Positions 9,515 to 18,278 are shown, counted from the first letter of the stretch. The stretch: 51,815 nucleotides of DNA from Clostridia bacterium (GCA_017522945.1 JAFWXT010000060.1:1-51815); one strand, 5' to 3'. The notes: generated by a model not told the origin, from the sequence alone. Program-made: numbers and translations.

Positions 9515-9746
9515 ATACTAACCCTATTTTAAAAAATAATTATAGAAAAAGTTTAAACTAAACATAGTAAATTTTTGGTAAACAAATTTTGATTTATTGC
9601 CTAACTTTTTGTCGTTTTTAAGTATATTATATTTAAAAAGTGTATTATTAGTAAATCTTTTAAGAATAGTTGACAGTTTTATAAGTATTTGATAAACTAA
9701 ATATAGGCTTAAATGCTTAATATTATTATTTTTTGTTGGATATAAA

Positions 9747-11417
9747 ATGAGCGATAATTTTATTTGTGATTTATATATTTGTTGCGCAGGAAAATTGCAC
9801 AATAAAAGTATATATGAAAAATCAAGCGCGCTATTTAATTTTCTTACCGAAAGGGGAATAAATTGTAGGTCGAATTTTAATAATTTAGTGCACGATAAAC
9901 ATAGGGTGGAAATAGCATCAAAAAGCAGGTTATTCCTACTGCTTACCGATGGCGAAATTAAAACGGATAGCGTTGGCGCTATTTTAAAAACGGCTTCGGT
10001 TTATGCTCTTGTAAACGCTTTTTATCAAAGGTTTTTTAATGGGGCAAATTTTGGATATGCTAAAGTTTTTTGTTTAAACGAATGTGTTTTACCACCCGAA
10101 AGATTGCACGTTATTTTTCAAAATACCAATCATTTTAGCGAAAAGGATGCTTTTGAAGTTGTTTTTAATTGGGTTAACGATATTATTACAAAAGATAACC
10201 AAAAGATTAAAAAGAATAATCCTACTGCTGTAAACAATAATATTTTAACCAAAAAAGTAAATAAAAACCAAGTTTTAAAGGACAATAACTCTTTTGTGAT
10301 CGAAAAGGGCAAACTTATTAAATATTTTGGTAATGAAAACGCAGTTTTTATTCCCGAAGGGGTTAAGGAAATTGGAGCAAGGGCATTTTACAATAACAGC
10401 GAGTTGGTTTTTGCATACTTGCCAAATACAGTTGAAAACATTGGTGAATACGCTTTTGCAAACTGTAAAAGCTTAGTTGATATTAACTTTCCAACGTCGC
10501 TTAAGAGTATTGCGCGCGGGGCTTTTTCTGGCGATGAAAGTATTAAAATGATAAATTTTAATAAAACGCTTGAAACTATTGGCGAAAATGCCTTTTGGGG
10601 ATGTAGTTCGGTTTATCCAGTGCAAATACCTTTATCGGTTAAAAATATTGGCTCGGGTGCGTTTGACGGAATTAAAAATTTAATAGTAAGGTGCGAACAC
10701 ACCTTCGAGCCAATGGGTTTTGAAGAAGGTTGGGAAGGAATGGGCGATCCTTTTTGGCTTGCAAAAGATGCTAAGAATACAAATTATGATCATAGTGACA
10801 GTTGGATTGCAAAAGTTATGTCAACGCCTTTAAAACCCTTGAAAAGTAGGGGTAAAGATGGTATGAACTACTATTGCGACGATTTTCACGTGCTTAACGG
10901 CGAATTGGTTTACGTTGGTCGCGAAATGCAAAGATTTGAAATTCCAAGTGGTACTAAATCGATTGCCCCACACGTTTTTTGCGATAGAAGCGAACTTAAA
11001 GAAGTTATTTTTCCTAAAACGCTTGTAAAAATATGCGCGGGCGCTTTTGCAAAAACAGGTATAGAAAATTTAGTTATTCCACCAAACGTTAAAGTTATTG
11101 AAGAGTATGCTTTTGCAGATTGTAAAAATTTGAAAAGCGTTAAATTTTCAAAGGGTGTGCAAGTATTAAAAAACAACCTTTTTGCCAATTGTTATAACCT
11201 TACCGAAATAAATATTCCAGTTAGTGTTGAAAATGTTGAAAATTCGGTTTTTCAGGGGTGTGAAAATCTTAGTGAAATAAAAATTCCCGCTTCTGTTAAG
11301 CAAATTGGTGAAAGAGTGTTTTTAGGGGTTAAAAATTGCACTATAACACTTAGTAAAGAGGCTAATCCTGCGTGTGCTTTGGGTTGGAACGCAAATTGTA
11401 AGGTTATTAAAAAATAA
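9747..11417 (+). CDS. leucine-rich-repeat (BspA/LRR_5) protein with TIR-like N-terminus
   Basis: 556 residues without signal peptide, so cytoplasmic. Residues 1-140 resemble a TIR/SEFIR-type domain: CDLYICCAGK opening strand, a helix then FLTERGINC, and the box-2/3-like VEIASKSRLFLLLTDGE. Residues about 190-320 and 395-550 are tandem 23-residue LRR_5 repeats of the type IGEYAFANCKSLVDINFPTSLKSI. The catalytic glutamate of NAD-cleaving TIRs is not evident in the expected helix, so activity is uncertain. LRR_5 arrays bind proteins. Start has only a weak TTGGA site. Convergent with the radical SAM gene. An alternative is a purely structural LRR protein with an unrelated N-terminal domain. Confidence 0.7.
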   Translation: MSDNFICDLYICCAGKLHNKSIYEKSSALFNFLTERGINCRSNFNNLVHDKHRVEIASKSRLFLLLTDGEIKTDSVGAILKTASVYALVNAFYQRFFNGANFGYAKVFCLNECVLPPERLHVIFQNTNHFSEKDAFEVVFNWVNDIITKDNQKIKKNNPTAVNNNILTKKVNKNQVLKDNNSFVIEKGKLIKYFGNENAVFIPEGVKEIGARAFYNNSELVFAYLPNTVENIGEYAFANCKSLVDINFPTSLKSIARGAFSGDESIKMINFNKTLETIGENAFWGCSSVYPVQIPLSVKNIGSGAFDGIKNLIVRCEHTFEPMGFEEGWEGMGDPFWLAKDAKNTNYDHSDSWIAKVMSTPLKPLKSRGKDGMNYYCDDFHVLNGELVYVGREMQRFEIPSGTKSIAPHVFCDRSELKEVIFPKTLVKICAGAFAKTGIENLVIPPNVKVIEEYAFADCKNLKSVKFSKGVQVLKNNLFANCYNLTEINIPVSVENVENSVFQGCENLSEIKIPASVKQIGERVFLGVKNCTITLSKEANPACALGWNANCKVIKK

Positions 11418-11453
11418 TGGCGAAAGTGCCGATAATGCGCTTATAGACCAACT

Positions 11454-11502
11454 AAAAACGCAAAACAAATGAAGTTTTTCATCTGTTTTGCGTTTTTTTA
11501 GG
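11454..11502. terminator. bidirectional terminator
   Basis: A long stem pairs AAAAACGCAAAACA (from 11455) with TGTTTTGCGTTTTT (about 11483-11497), with further pairing of ATGA and TCAT toward the loop, and T-runs on both strands. It separates the convergent LRR and radical SAM genes. Confidence 0.85.
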
Positions 11503-11507
11503 TTTAG

Positions 11508-12452
11508 TTATTCTTTATTAAAATTTTTGCCTTGTATTACGTTAAGTTCGTTAAAGCGCTTAGTTATTGAGTTTAAAACCATTTTTTTATTTGCCGACCA
11601 TTTGGGAGCTACTAAAATACTTTTTGGCGCATCGCCCGTAAGCCTATGAATTACCATATCGGGCGGTAAAAGTTCAACGCATTTTGCAAGTAAGTCGATG
11701 TATTCGTTTAATGATAAAGTTTCAAAAATACCGTTATTATATAAATCGCAAAGATTGGTGTTTTGTAAAACGTGTAAAAGTTGAAGCTTAACACCGTGAA
11801 TATTTAACTTTGAAATATGTTTAACCGATTGTAAAATCATTTGTTCATTTTCATAAGGCAAGCCTAAAATTAAGTGAACTACGACTTTTGCGCCAACTGC
11901 GTTTAATTTTTGCACAGCATCGTCAAAAATTTTGCTTTCATAACCACGTCTTATAAATTGAGCCGTGCTTTCGTGAATAGATTGAAGCCCAAGCTCAACG
12001 AAAACAGGTTTAATTTTACAAAGGTCGCCTATTAAAGAAACAACTTCGTTGGGCAAACAATCCGGTCTTGTGCCTATTGAAAGAGCAACTATTTCTTCAC
12101 GTTTAATTAGTGGTAAAAATAGTTCTTTTAAACGGTCAACGCTTGCATAAGTGTTGGTATAGCTTTGAAAATAAGCAATATAACCGCTGTTTTCGGTTGT
12201 TTTTTTGGCAACCTTTTGCTTAGCGGTTTCAATAGCTAAATCAATCCCACAGTTTAGGCTAACAGCAAAGTCACCGCTACCGCCCTCGCTACAAAAAACA
12301 CAGCCTTTCCTTCCTATTTTTCCATCACGGTTAGGGCAGGTCATACCACCGTCGAAACTAAGCTTATAAATTTTTTTGCCAAAGGTTTGTTTTAAATAGC
12401 TTGAAAATGAATAATATCTTTCGGGTTGTGTCATTTTATTTTTTCTACGCAT
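11508..12452 (-). CDS. TIGR01212-family radical SAM protein (YhcC/YtqA-like)
   Basis: 314 residues. The cluster-binding region is TCPNRDGKIGRKGCVFC near residues 38-54, the variant cysteine spacing that defines the TIGR01212 family (E. coli YhcC, B. subtilis YtqA) instead of CxxxCxxC. It also has GGSGDF, ARRGYES-like IRRGYES, VVVHLILGLPYE and a C-terminal VIHRLTGDAP, all family hallmarks. It resembles Elp3-type radical SAM enzymes; the reaction is not settled. Monocistronic. The promoter lies so close to the ATG that the transcript would have almost no leader; the in-frame ATG six codons later (MTQPERYYSF) is the alternative start. Confidence 0.9.
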   Translation of the reverse strand: MRRKNKMTQPERYYSFSSYLKQTFGKKIYKLSFDGGMTCPNRDGKIGRKGCVFCSEGGSGDFAVSLNCGIDLAIETAKQKVAKKTTENSGYIAYFQSYTNTYASVDRLKELFLPLIKREEIVALSIGTRPDCLPNEVVSLIGDLCKIKPVFVELGLQSIHESTAQFIRRGYESKIFDDAVQKLNAVGAKVVVHLILGLPYENEQMILQSVKHISKLNIHGVKLQLLHVLQNTNLCDLYNNGIFETLSLNEYIDLLAKCVELLPPDMVIHRLTGDAPKSILVAPKWSANKKMVLNSITKRFNELNVIQGKNFNKE

Positions 12453-12462
12453 ATATATAATA

Positions 12463-12491
12463 AGTATAACAATTCAAAAGACTTTTTGCAA
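12463..12491 (-). promoter_or_regulatory. promoter giving a near-leaderless radical SAM mRNA
   Basis: On the minus strand TTGCAA (12491-12486) and TATACT (12468-12463) are exactly 17 bases apart. The ATG follows the -10 by ten bases, so the 5' leader is about three bases and has no room for a Shine-Dalgarno. Confidence 0.65.
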
Positions 12492-12493
12492 AT

Positions 12494-12518
12494 AAAAAAA
12501 GCGCCTTTTAAGCGCTTA
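12494..12518 (-). terminator. terminator overlapping the TetR-like stop codon
   Basis: On the minus strand AAGCGC and GCGCTT form a stem with a seven-base loop, followed by seven Ts. The stop codon (12516-12518) lies at the base of the stem. Confidence 0.65.
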
Positions 12519-13013
12519 AAAAAAGTTTTGTAAAAAAACTTGTAGTTGTAAGTAAAAATTAGTATAGTCAATATTCTCGCTTGCTATTAACCATTCGTAA
12601 AAATTCGCGGTTAAAGCGTTTATTAAAAAGGTTAAATTCACTTTACTATCTTTACAATTAGCGTTTTTAACTAAGCTGAGTAAATAATTTTTAAACGCGC
12701 TTATAAAATCCGATTGTTCTCCATAAGAAAAAAGTTTTTTGTAAACGGTTTTGTTGCTTTCTAAATAATAACAAAGGCGCTCAAGATTTTCAAAGAGGTC
12801 TACATTTTTTTGGCTAGTAGAATCTATAAACTCGCTTTCAAAAAGATAGAATGCAAGCTTATACTTGTCTTCAAAATTGTTATAAAAAGTTTTTCGGTTA
12901 ATTTTACACTCAATACAAAGGGATGAAACGGTAATATCTTTAAAAGAACTAACGCTTAATCTCTTTTTAAAAGCTTGGCATATACGTAGTTTTAGGTTTG
13001 TTGAACGTGACAT
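12516..13013 (-). CDS. TetR-like transcriptional regulator
   Basis: 165 residues. The first 55 form a TetR-type helix-turn-helix: LSVSSFKDITVSSLCIECKINRKTFYNNFEDKYKLAFYLFE, with the IxRxTFYxxFxxKxxL signature. The C-terminal two thirds are helical, short, and resemble the small ligand/dimerisation domains of TetR_C_7/DhaS-like members. It would bind a palindromic operator and respond to a ligand, but neither is known. AAGAGG precedes the ATG by seven bases. The gene is preceded on the same strand by a terminator-containing structured leader, which is rare for a TetR gene and suggests RNA-level control of the repressor. Confidence 0.8.
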   Translation of the reverse strand: MSRSTNLKLRICQAFKKRLSVSSFKDITVSSLCIECKINRKTFYNNFEDKYKLAFYLFESEFIDSTSQKNVDLFENLERLCYYLESNKTVYKKLFSYGEQSDFISAFKNYLLSLVKNANCKDSKVNLTFLINALTANFYEWLIASENIDYTNFYLQLQVFLQNFF

Positions 13014-13042
13014 AATAAAACCTCTTAAACGATACTTTTTGC

Positions 13043-13160
13043 AAAAATAAAAGACCTATTTGCTTTTACCATGCAAAAGCAGATAAGTCTCGTCATTTAA
13101 GATGAAGCCAGGACGAACCGAGCTGTTGACAACATCACACCTAAGTGCCGACTATTCCCT
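13043..13160 (-). promoter_or_regulatory. candidate orphan riboswitch/attenuator upstream of the TetR-like gene
   Basis: On the minus strand a strong terminator is formed by arms at 13089-13075 and 13067-13053 (15 pairs, one mismatch, seven-base loop) plus a U-tract at 13052-13043, 30 bases before the ATG. Its left arm begins GACUUAU, and an upstream AUAGUC (13155-13150) can pair with that same segment, making a mutually exclusive P1 helix. Inside P1, UCGUC (13116-13112) can pair with GACGA (13094-13090) as a pseudoknot, and GAUG...CAUC closes a central hairpin. The architecture is that of an ON-type transcriptional riboswitch. I do not match it to a known class. Confidence 0.55.
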
Positions 13161-13371
13161 TAACTTTAAAATAAACTATAACCAAATAATATTTTAAGGC
13201 TAATTATAATGCGATTAAAAAATTAACTATATACCACAAGGTACACCACTAATTATAATTATACAATTGGTCATTATACACGTCTTTCTTTAAAATTACC
13301 TTAAAATTTTATTAAATTTTCAAAAAAAAATTAAAAAAATACATTTTTTTTAAAAATTCGACTAAATTTAC

Positions 13372-13400
13372 TTGACTTTAAGGGGGTAAGAGGCTAAAAT
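13372..13400 (+). promoter_or_regulatory. strong promoter of the small membrane protein gene
   Basis: TTGACT (13372-13377) and TAAAAT (13395-13400) are 17 bases apart. It drives a leader of about 95 bases. The stretch 13161-13371 holds only the AT-rich upstream part of the divergent riboswitch leader and I see nothing else in it. Confidence 0.75.
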
Positions 13401-13500
13401 AGAGTCGATAACCAAATGGTTATAAAAATAATAAACTTTGTAAACATTTCGTCTTCGCTCCGACGATAAAACTTACGAAGTAAATAATAGGAGAAGAAAT

Positions 13501-13902
13501 ATGTTAAAAAAGATTGGACAATACTATGCTAAAACTTTTAAAAAGTTTGGTTGGATCATTCCTGCAGTTGTTGTTGCTGTAGCTTTTGCTATTGCTATCA
13601 CTTTAGAAGCTACTAACGCTTTCAGTGCTTTAATCCATGCTGTTGCACCTTTATTCTGGGTTTTATTTGCAGTTGGTTGTGCAGCTGTTGTTGCAGGTGT
13701 TGTATTCACAGTTTTAAAACTTAAAAAAGCAGAAGTTTGCATTATCGACGTATGCTTAGCATGCATCGCTGCTCTTGCTTTCTTAATGATCATCATGTTC
13801 TGCTTCAGCGGTAGTGGTTGGTTAGTTAAGTGGATTGTTACTCCTGTAGTTTTAGTTGCTGCTTTAGTTCTTACTTATTTCAGAGTTCAAAACGTTAAGT
13901 AA
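13501..13902 (+). CDS. small four-helix membrane protein, probably highly expressed
   Basis: 133 residues: a basic N-terminus (MLKKIGQYYAKTFKKFG), then four hydrophobic helices at about 18-36, 42-68, 80-101 and 108-127. No family recognised. Codon choice (GCT, GTT, TTA, TTC, AAC) matches that of the ribosomal gene rpsB in this window and differs from most neighbours, pointing to high expression. It has a near-consensus promoter, a GGAG site seven bases upstream, a structured leader (TCGTCTTCGCTCCGACGA, about 13450-13467, forms a hairpin) and a strong terminator. Function unknown. Confidence 0.8.
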   Translation: MLKKIGQYYAKTFKKFGWIIPAVVVAVAFAIAITLEATNAFSALIHAVAPLFWVLFAVGCAAVVAGVVFTVLKLKKAEVCIIDVCLACIAALAFLMIIMFCFSGSGWLVKWIVTPVVLVAALVLTYFRVQNVK

Positions 13903-13956
13903 TTATCGTATAGGATAATCGGTAGGGAGCGACCGAACGAACAATACAAAAAAAAT

Positions 13957-13988
13957 AACCGTCGGTTTTAAACCGACGGTTTTTTTTG
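13957..13988 (+). terminator. intrinsic terminator of the small membrane protein gene
   Basis: Perfect arms AACCGTCGGTTT and AAACCGACGGTT followed by eight Ts. Confidence 0.9.
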
Positions 13989-13999
13989 CTTTTGAACTA

Positions 14000-14515
14000 T
14001 TATTTTGTTTTTAAAGCGAGCGAATGGTATGCGTTTACGAATATGGTTGTAATTGCATAAACTTTTTCTTCACTAATTTCGTTAACCGAATGAGTTTTAA
14101 TAAGTTCGCTTATTTTTACTGTAATAAGCTGGTCGTCGCTTTCGCTCATAAGCCCGTTTATAATTTCTTCGGTAACCTTAGCAATTTGATTTTCGTGTAG
14201 TACCGACTTTAAAACGGTGTTCATAAGTTTTTTAAGTTCTTCTTCCTTTGTTAACGAGTATCCACCTAAAAAGGCGTAAAGCACGGTAGATAAACCACCC
14301 GCAGTCATGCTTTTACTCATTACCGCGCTAATATCGATTAGCCCAATTAGTGAAGCTATCGCATATACTAAAAAAGCAACCAAAAAGGGAAGAAGTCTAT
14401 TCGCTTTTTCGTTCAAAGCATAGTTTTTTTTAACGGCTAATATTAGTATTGCTCCAAAAATAGCCGTTGCAACACAGTCAACACTGTATTTCGATAGTAA
14501 ATTGATTATTTCCAT
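14000..14515 (-). CDS. membrane protein of unknown function
   Basis: 171 residues. Three hydrophobic helices in the first 95 residues (around 8-28, 43-66 and 70-92), then a cytoplasmic helical domain with charged segments (KEEELKKLMNTVLKSVLHENQ). The overall shape recalls small phage-holin-like or channel-like proteins but no motif supports a name. ATG 14515 has AAAGGGGG nine bases upstream; the longer frame starts within the promoter region and is rejected. It stands alone between the terminator at 13957 and spoIIE. Confidence 0.6.
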   Translation of the reverse strand: MEIINLLSKYSVDCVATAIFGAILILAVKKNYALNEKANRLLPFLVAFLVYAIASLIGLIDISAVMSKSMTAGGLSTVLYAFLGGYSLTKEEELKKLMNTVLKSVLHENQIAKVTEEIINGLMSESDDQLITVKISELIKTHSVNEISEEKVYAITTIFVNAYHSLALKTK

Positions 14516-14655
14516 AAATACCCCCTTTACCAAACGCAATATAATTATATCATATAAATGCAAATTTTGTTTTGCAAGTATGACCTAATTTTGCTAAATT
14601 GAAGGGGTATTTTTATTTTTTAATAAGAATTAGTTATTAAAAAAACATCTATTTA

Positions 14656-16884
14656 TTAGTACACTTTTACAACAATTACAGTCATATCGTCTTTTGCTTT
14701 GCCACCGTAATTTTGAATAGCGTGCGACATTAATTTGCTTGCCAAAACCTGTGGATTTTTACTTTTGTTTGCAGTTAAAAAATCAATCATATCAGTGCTT
14801 GAAAAGAATGCGTCGGAAACTCCGTCGGATAAAACAACAAGTAAATCTCCTGATTTTATGGGGTAGGTGTAATAATTAGGTGTAATTTCTTCTAAAATAC
14901 CAAGTGGTAGCGAATTGTTTTCTAATATTTTCACTTCATCGTCGCATATTAAAAAGCCATAGCTTGCGCCAAGTTTAATTACGTTAACGGTCTTTTCATA
15001 AAGGTCGAAAATTGCACAATCGAGAGTTGAAAAGCTTTCGCTTGTGCAAACTGAAAGAAGTTTATTGCATAAATTCGTTGCGTTTTGATTAGTTAGGCCA
15101 ATTTTATAAAAGTTTTCAAATAGCGAAATTGCAAGGCTTGAATTTATTTGTGCGCTTTTTCCACTTCCCATGCCGTCACAAAGAGTTACCATAAACTTGC
15201 CGTTATTTATTTTGGTAAGCATGTGACAGTCTCCGCTATATTCGCAACCTTCTTTAGGAGTTGTAGCAATTCCAAAACAAGCGTCGAGTTTTGGCGATTT
15301 TGAAAAAATAGTTAGCACTTTGTCGCCTATATCACTTTTAGTAATTAGTGATATGCGTTCGTTAAGGGTAGATGAAAGTATTTGAGCAAGTTTAGAAAAA
15401 ACAATTTTTTGCTTATCAAAAATAATGTGATATTTGTCTTCAATAAATAATATTTGGTTTGGTATAACCCCAACGCTAACTAAACTTTCAAAAATAAGGC
15501 GCTCTTTTAGTTTGTCGAATTCTATTTTATGCGACAATTCAAACGCAAGATGTTTTAAAACTTCGCTAAGAGCGTGCGATTCAAGTTGTAAGGTGTTTTT
15601 TAAGGTTGTACTCTCGTTAATTTCCGTTGTTTTTTCCTTATAGGATTCAAGTAGTTTGTTTACTTGATTAAGCATATTTGTGGCAGAATAGCAATATTCC
15701 GAAAAGTCGCGCGATAGGTCGATTAACGTTACTTTTCCTTTGGTTATACCTATATTTATAAGTTTAACTAAATGTTCTTTTTCGGGTTTGTTTTTTTGAT
15801 TGCAGGTGTTATAATGATTGCATTCGCTACAAACGCTAAATAAAATTTCGTCGGCAATTTTTTGAACTAAATGTTCTTTAGTAAGAAAGATTTTATCAAA
15901 TCCATCAAGGCTATTTTCAAGCTCGCTAAAAGTTTGAGCTAAATTATTTAACTTTAGTGATAGTTCGCCCCGTTCTATGTTTATTATTTCACGTGTTATA
16001 AGGGGCTCGCCGAATTTGGTAATTTTTTCTTCAAAATAAAGTAGGACTTTTTGCGGTATAAACAAAAATATTATTGTTGGCGCAAAATAGTAAAAGTAAT
16101 CGATAAATTTAAAATCGTTAAGTTCACCGCAAAAATAGGATATCGCAAAAGTTAGTAAAATTACGCTTATTCCCGACCAAAAACGACTAACTTTTATAAA
16201 AATCAAGGCGGTAATGCATAAAATTTCAAAAACGGCTATATGTGAAAAATCTCTGCTAAAAACCGATAAGCTAAGCGCAAGGACAAAAGTAGGTATAACT
16301 GCTTTGGTGTTTTTGTAAAAGCTACAAAAAAATAGCGTAGCCGTTAAAACTATAAATTTATAAAAGTTAAAGGAAGTAACGCTGATTAAACCAAAGGATA
16401 AAACAACAGTTGAAATAGCAAAAGCTATTTTTTCGTAAATATCGCTTTTTAATTTAAATTGATTAACTAAAATAACTTTTATAAAAAGATTAAAAATAAC
16501 CGCAAAAGCATAGATAATCGCGCTATAGGCAAGTTTTGTATAAATACTGCCGTTAAAATCAAAAAGCAAATAGGGTATTAAAGCTATAATTAAATAAACT
16601 ATTAACTCTCCTTTTACAGCGCGTTTTTTTCTTTTATATAATGCAAATACCATAAGTAAAAAAGAAGCGCTTATAAAAAGTGAAAATGCTTGAGAAGTTG
16701 AAAAAGATATAAAATTAACTATGCAAAAAATTATAGTTACCGTTAAAAGCGAAAAGTTATAATTTAAAAATGCAGTAAGCAAACTTATTGAAAAGGGAAC
16801 ACCTTTTATTATATTGTTTGCAAAGTAAAATAGTAGAGTGCAAAAAAGATATTTTAAAACACTTTTATAAGTTAAATTTTTCAT
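14656..16884 (-). CDS. spoIIE: SpoIIE-like membrane serine phosphatase
   Basis: 742 residues, against about 830 in B. subtilis. Residues 1-290 contain roughly ten transmembrane helices, 300-530 a coiled central region with a cysteine cluster (CSECNHYNTCNQ), and 540-742 a PP2C/SpoIIE phosphatase domain: CDGMGSGKSA, LDCAIFDL, VLSDGVSDA and DDMTVIVVKV carry the metal-binding aspartates. In spore formers SpoIIE dephosphorylates SpoIIAA in the forespore to activate sigma-F and associates with FtsZ. A GGCGG site precedes the ATG. Its presence is the main evidence of sporulation here. A related non-sporulation PP2C is possible, but the multi-helix N-terminus argues for SpoIIE. Confidence 0.88.
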   Translation of the reverse strand: MKNLTYKSVLKYLFCTLLFYFANNIIKGVPFSISLLTAFLNYNFSLLTVTIIFCIVNFISFSTSQAFSLFISASFLLMVFALYKRKKRAVKGELIVYLIIALIPYLLFDFNGSIYTKLAYSAIIYAFAVIFNLFIKVILVNQFKLKSDIYEKIAFAISTVVLSFGLISVTSFNFYKFIVLTATLFFCSFYKNTKAVIPTFVLALSLSVFSRDFSHIAVFEILCITALIFIKVSRFWSGISVILLTFAISYFCGELNDFKFIDYFYYFAPTIIFLFIPQKVLLYFEEKITKFGEPLITREIINIERGELSLKLNNLAQTFSELENSLDGFDKIFLTKEHLVQKIADEILFSVCSECNHYNTCNQKNKPEKEHLVKLINIGITKGKVTLIDLSRDFSEYCYSATNMLNQVNKLLESYKEKTTEINESTTLKNTLQLESHALSEVLKHLAFELSHKIEFDKLKERLIFESLVSVGVIPNQILFIEDKYHIIFDKQKIVFSKLAQILSSTLNERISLITKSDIGDKVLTIFSKSPKLDACFGIATTPKEGCEYSGDCHMLTKINNGKFMVTLCDGMGSGKSAQINSSLAISLFENFYKIGLTNQNATNLCNKLLSVCTSESFSTLDCAIFDLYEKTVNVIKLGASYGFLICDDEVKILENNSLPLGILEEITPNYYTYPIKSGDLLVVLSDGVSDAFFSSTDMIDFLTANKSKNPQVLASKLMSHAIQNYGGKAKDDMTVIVVKVY

Positions 16885-16991
16885 AAAAAAACCGCCATGT
16901 AAATTATATAAAGATTATATAATAAAAGCGTGGCGACCTTTTGTCGAATATTAAGTTTTTTTGTAGAAAAAAGTAGTTTTTATAGTTTGTT

Positions 16992-18206
16992 TTATAGTTT
17001 AAAACCGCAAGTGCCGGTGCTTCTAATTTGAGCAGTAAACACGTTTTCTTCACCAAAAACTTTTTTCATTACAGAAGTATAAGAGCAAAGTTCGTCATTG
17101 TGAACGAAGGCTAAAATCGAGCCTGCAAATCCACCGCCGTGAACTCTAAAGAAACTTTTTTTGGTAATTTGTTTACTAAGTTCAACCGCTAACATAACGG
17201 GTTGTTCGCATTGACCGGGAACGTAGCAGTTTTGTAAAACCGAAGCGCTACTTTGCCCACTTGCGGAAACTTGTTCTAAAAAGGCTAAATTATCGCCTGC
17301 TTCTATTGCTTTTTCGGCTAAATCAACGCGTTTGTTTTCGTTATAGAAGTGAATTGCTCTTAAAATTGCACGTGATGAAAACTTTTGCTTTAAAAGATGA
17401 ATATTTTGTAAAAACTCGCTCTCTTCAATCTCGCGAAGAACTTTTTTACCGAAAAATCCCGCAACTTCTTCCATTTCGCTTCTAATAGCGGCGTAGTGCG
17501 CCGTAAGTTTTGCATGGTCACCGCCAGTGTTTGTAATAACCAAGGTATAACCGGTTGGCGGAGCAAAAGTTTTAATTTCAGGGTTTGTTGGATTTTTAAA
17601 GTCAAGTTTAGAAAGCGAGCCTAAGGCAATACCGCTTTGGTCGAGTAGTCCGCAAGGTTTACCGAAGAAAACGTTTTCTGCATATTGTGAAACTATTGCT
17701 TTGGTTACAGGGTCTAACTTGCCGTCTAAGTAAAGTAGGTTAATAATTTCACAAATTAAAACTTCAAAAGCAGCCGAAGAAGAAACTCCTGCGCCCTTAA
17801 AAATATTAGAAGTATTGTAGGCAACGAAACCACCGAACTCGTAACCTAATTCGCGAAGTTTGGTGCAAACCCCTTTAACTAATGCGGTAGAAGTACCGTA
17901 TTCTTTTTCATTAACTTGATTATCGGTTACACAAGTTTTGATGGGTGGATAACCTTCGGAATGAAGGGTTATGCTTTTATCGTTAGTTTTTGAAGCAAAA
18001 CATAAAATATCACAATTAATCGCCGCAACCATAACTTTTCCGTGATTGTGGTCGGTATGATTACCTAAAATTTCGGCTCTACCTGGTGAAGAAAGAACGT
18101 ATTCGGGTGCTTTTCCTTCTGCTTTTACAAAACAGTCGTAAAGCTTTTTAGCTCTATCGTTCTTTTCTTGAGGGTAATTTTTACCATAAAAAAGTGAAAG
18201 ATCCAT
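16992..18206 (-). CDS. galK: galactokinase
   Basis: 404 residues, normal for GHMP-family galactokinases. The galactokinase signature appears as SPGRAEILGNHTDHNHG (about 40-56), the ATP-binding loop as FKGAGVSSSAAFEV (about 135-148), and the third GHMP motif as VHGGGFAGSILAFV near 355-368. It phosphorylates alpha-D-galactose to galactose-1-phosphate, entering the Leloir pathway. AGGA lies eight bases before the ATG. No galT or galE is adjacent, so galactose metabolism is scattered in this genome. The N-terminal residues are longer than in E. coli, as in many Clostridia. Confidence 0.93.
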   Translation of the reverse strand: MDLSLFYGKNYPQEKNDRAKKLYDCFVKAEGKAPEYVLSSPGRAEILGNHTDHNHGKVMVAAINCDILCFASKTNDKSITLHSEGYPPIKTCVTDNQVNEKEYGTSTALVKGVCTKLRELGYEFGGFVAYNTSNIFKGAGVSSSAAFEVLICEIINLLYLDGKLDPVTKAIVSQYAENVFFGKPCGLLDQSGIALGSLSKLDFKNPTNPEIKTFAPPTGYTLVITNTGGDHAKLTAHYAAIRSEMEEVAGFFGKKVLREIEESEFLQNIHLLKQKFSSRAILRAIHFYNENKRVDLAEKAIEAGDNLAFLEQVSASGQSSASVLQNCYVPGQCEQPVMLAVELSKQITKKSFFRVHGGGFAGSILAFVHNDELCSYTSVMKKVFGEENVFTAQIRSTGTCGFKL

Positions 18207-18278
18207 AACTATGTCCTAAAAAATTTTTATTTTTTTCAAAAATATTATAGCATTTTTAATGCCTTTTGTAAACAAATA

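Noticed and set aside
9524..9802. Minus-strand 92-codon frame upstream of the ABC gene
   Set aside because: AT-rich, Asn/Lys/Leu-biased translation without a Shine-Dalgarno, overlapping the start of the LRR gene.
13090..13120. Plus-strand GAAGCCAGGACGAACC as a cobalamin-riboswitch B12 box
   Set aside because: The other conserved cobalamin aptamer segments are missing, and the terminator in this region works only on the minus strand.
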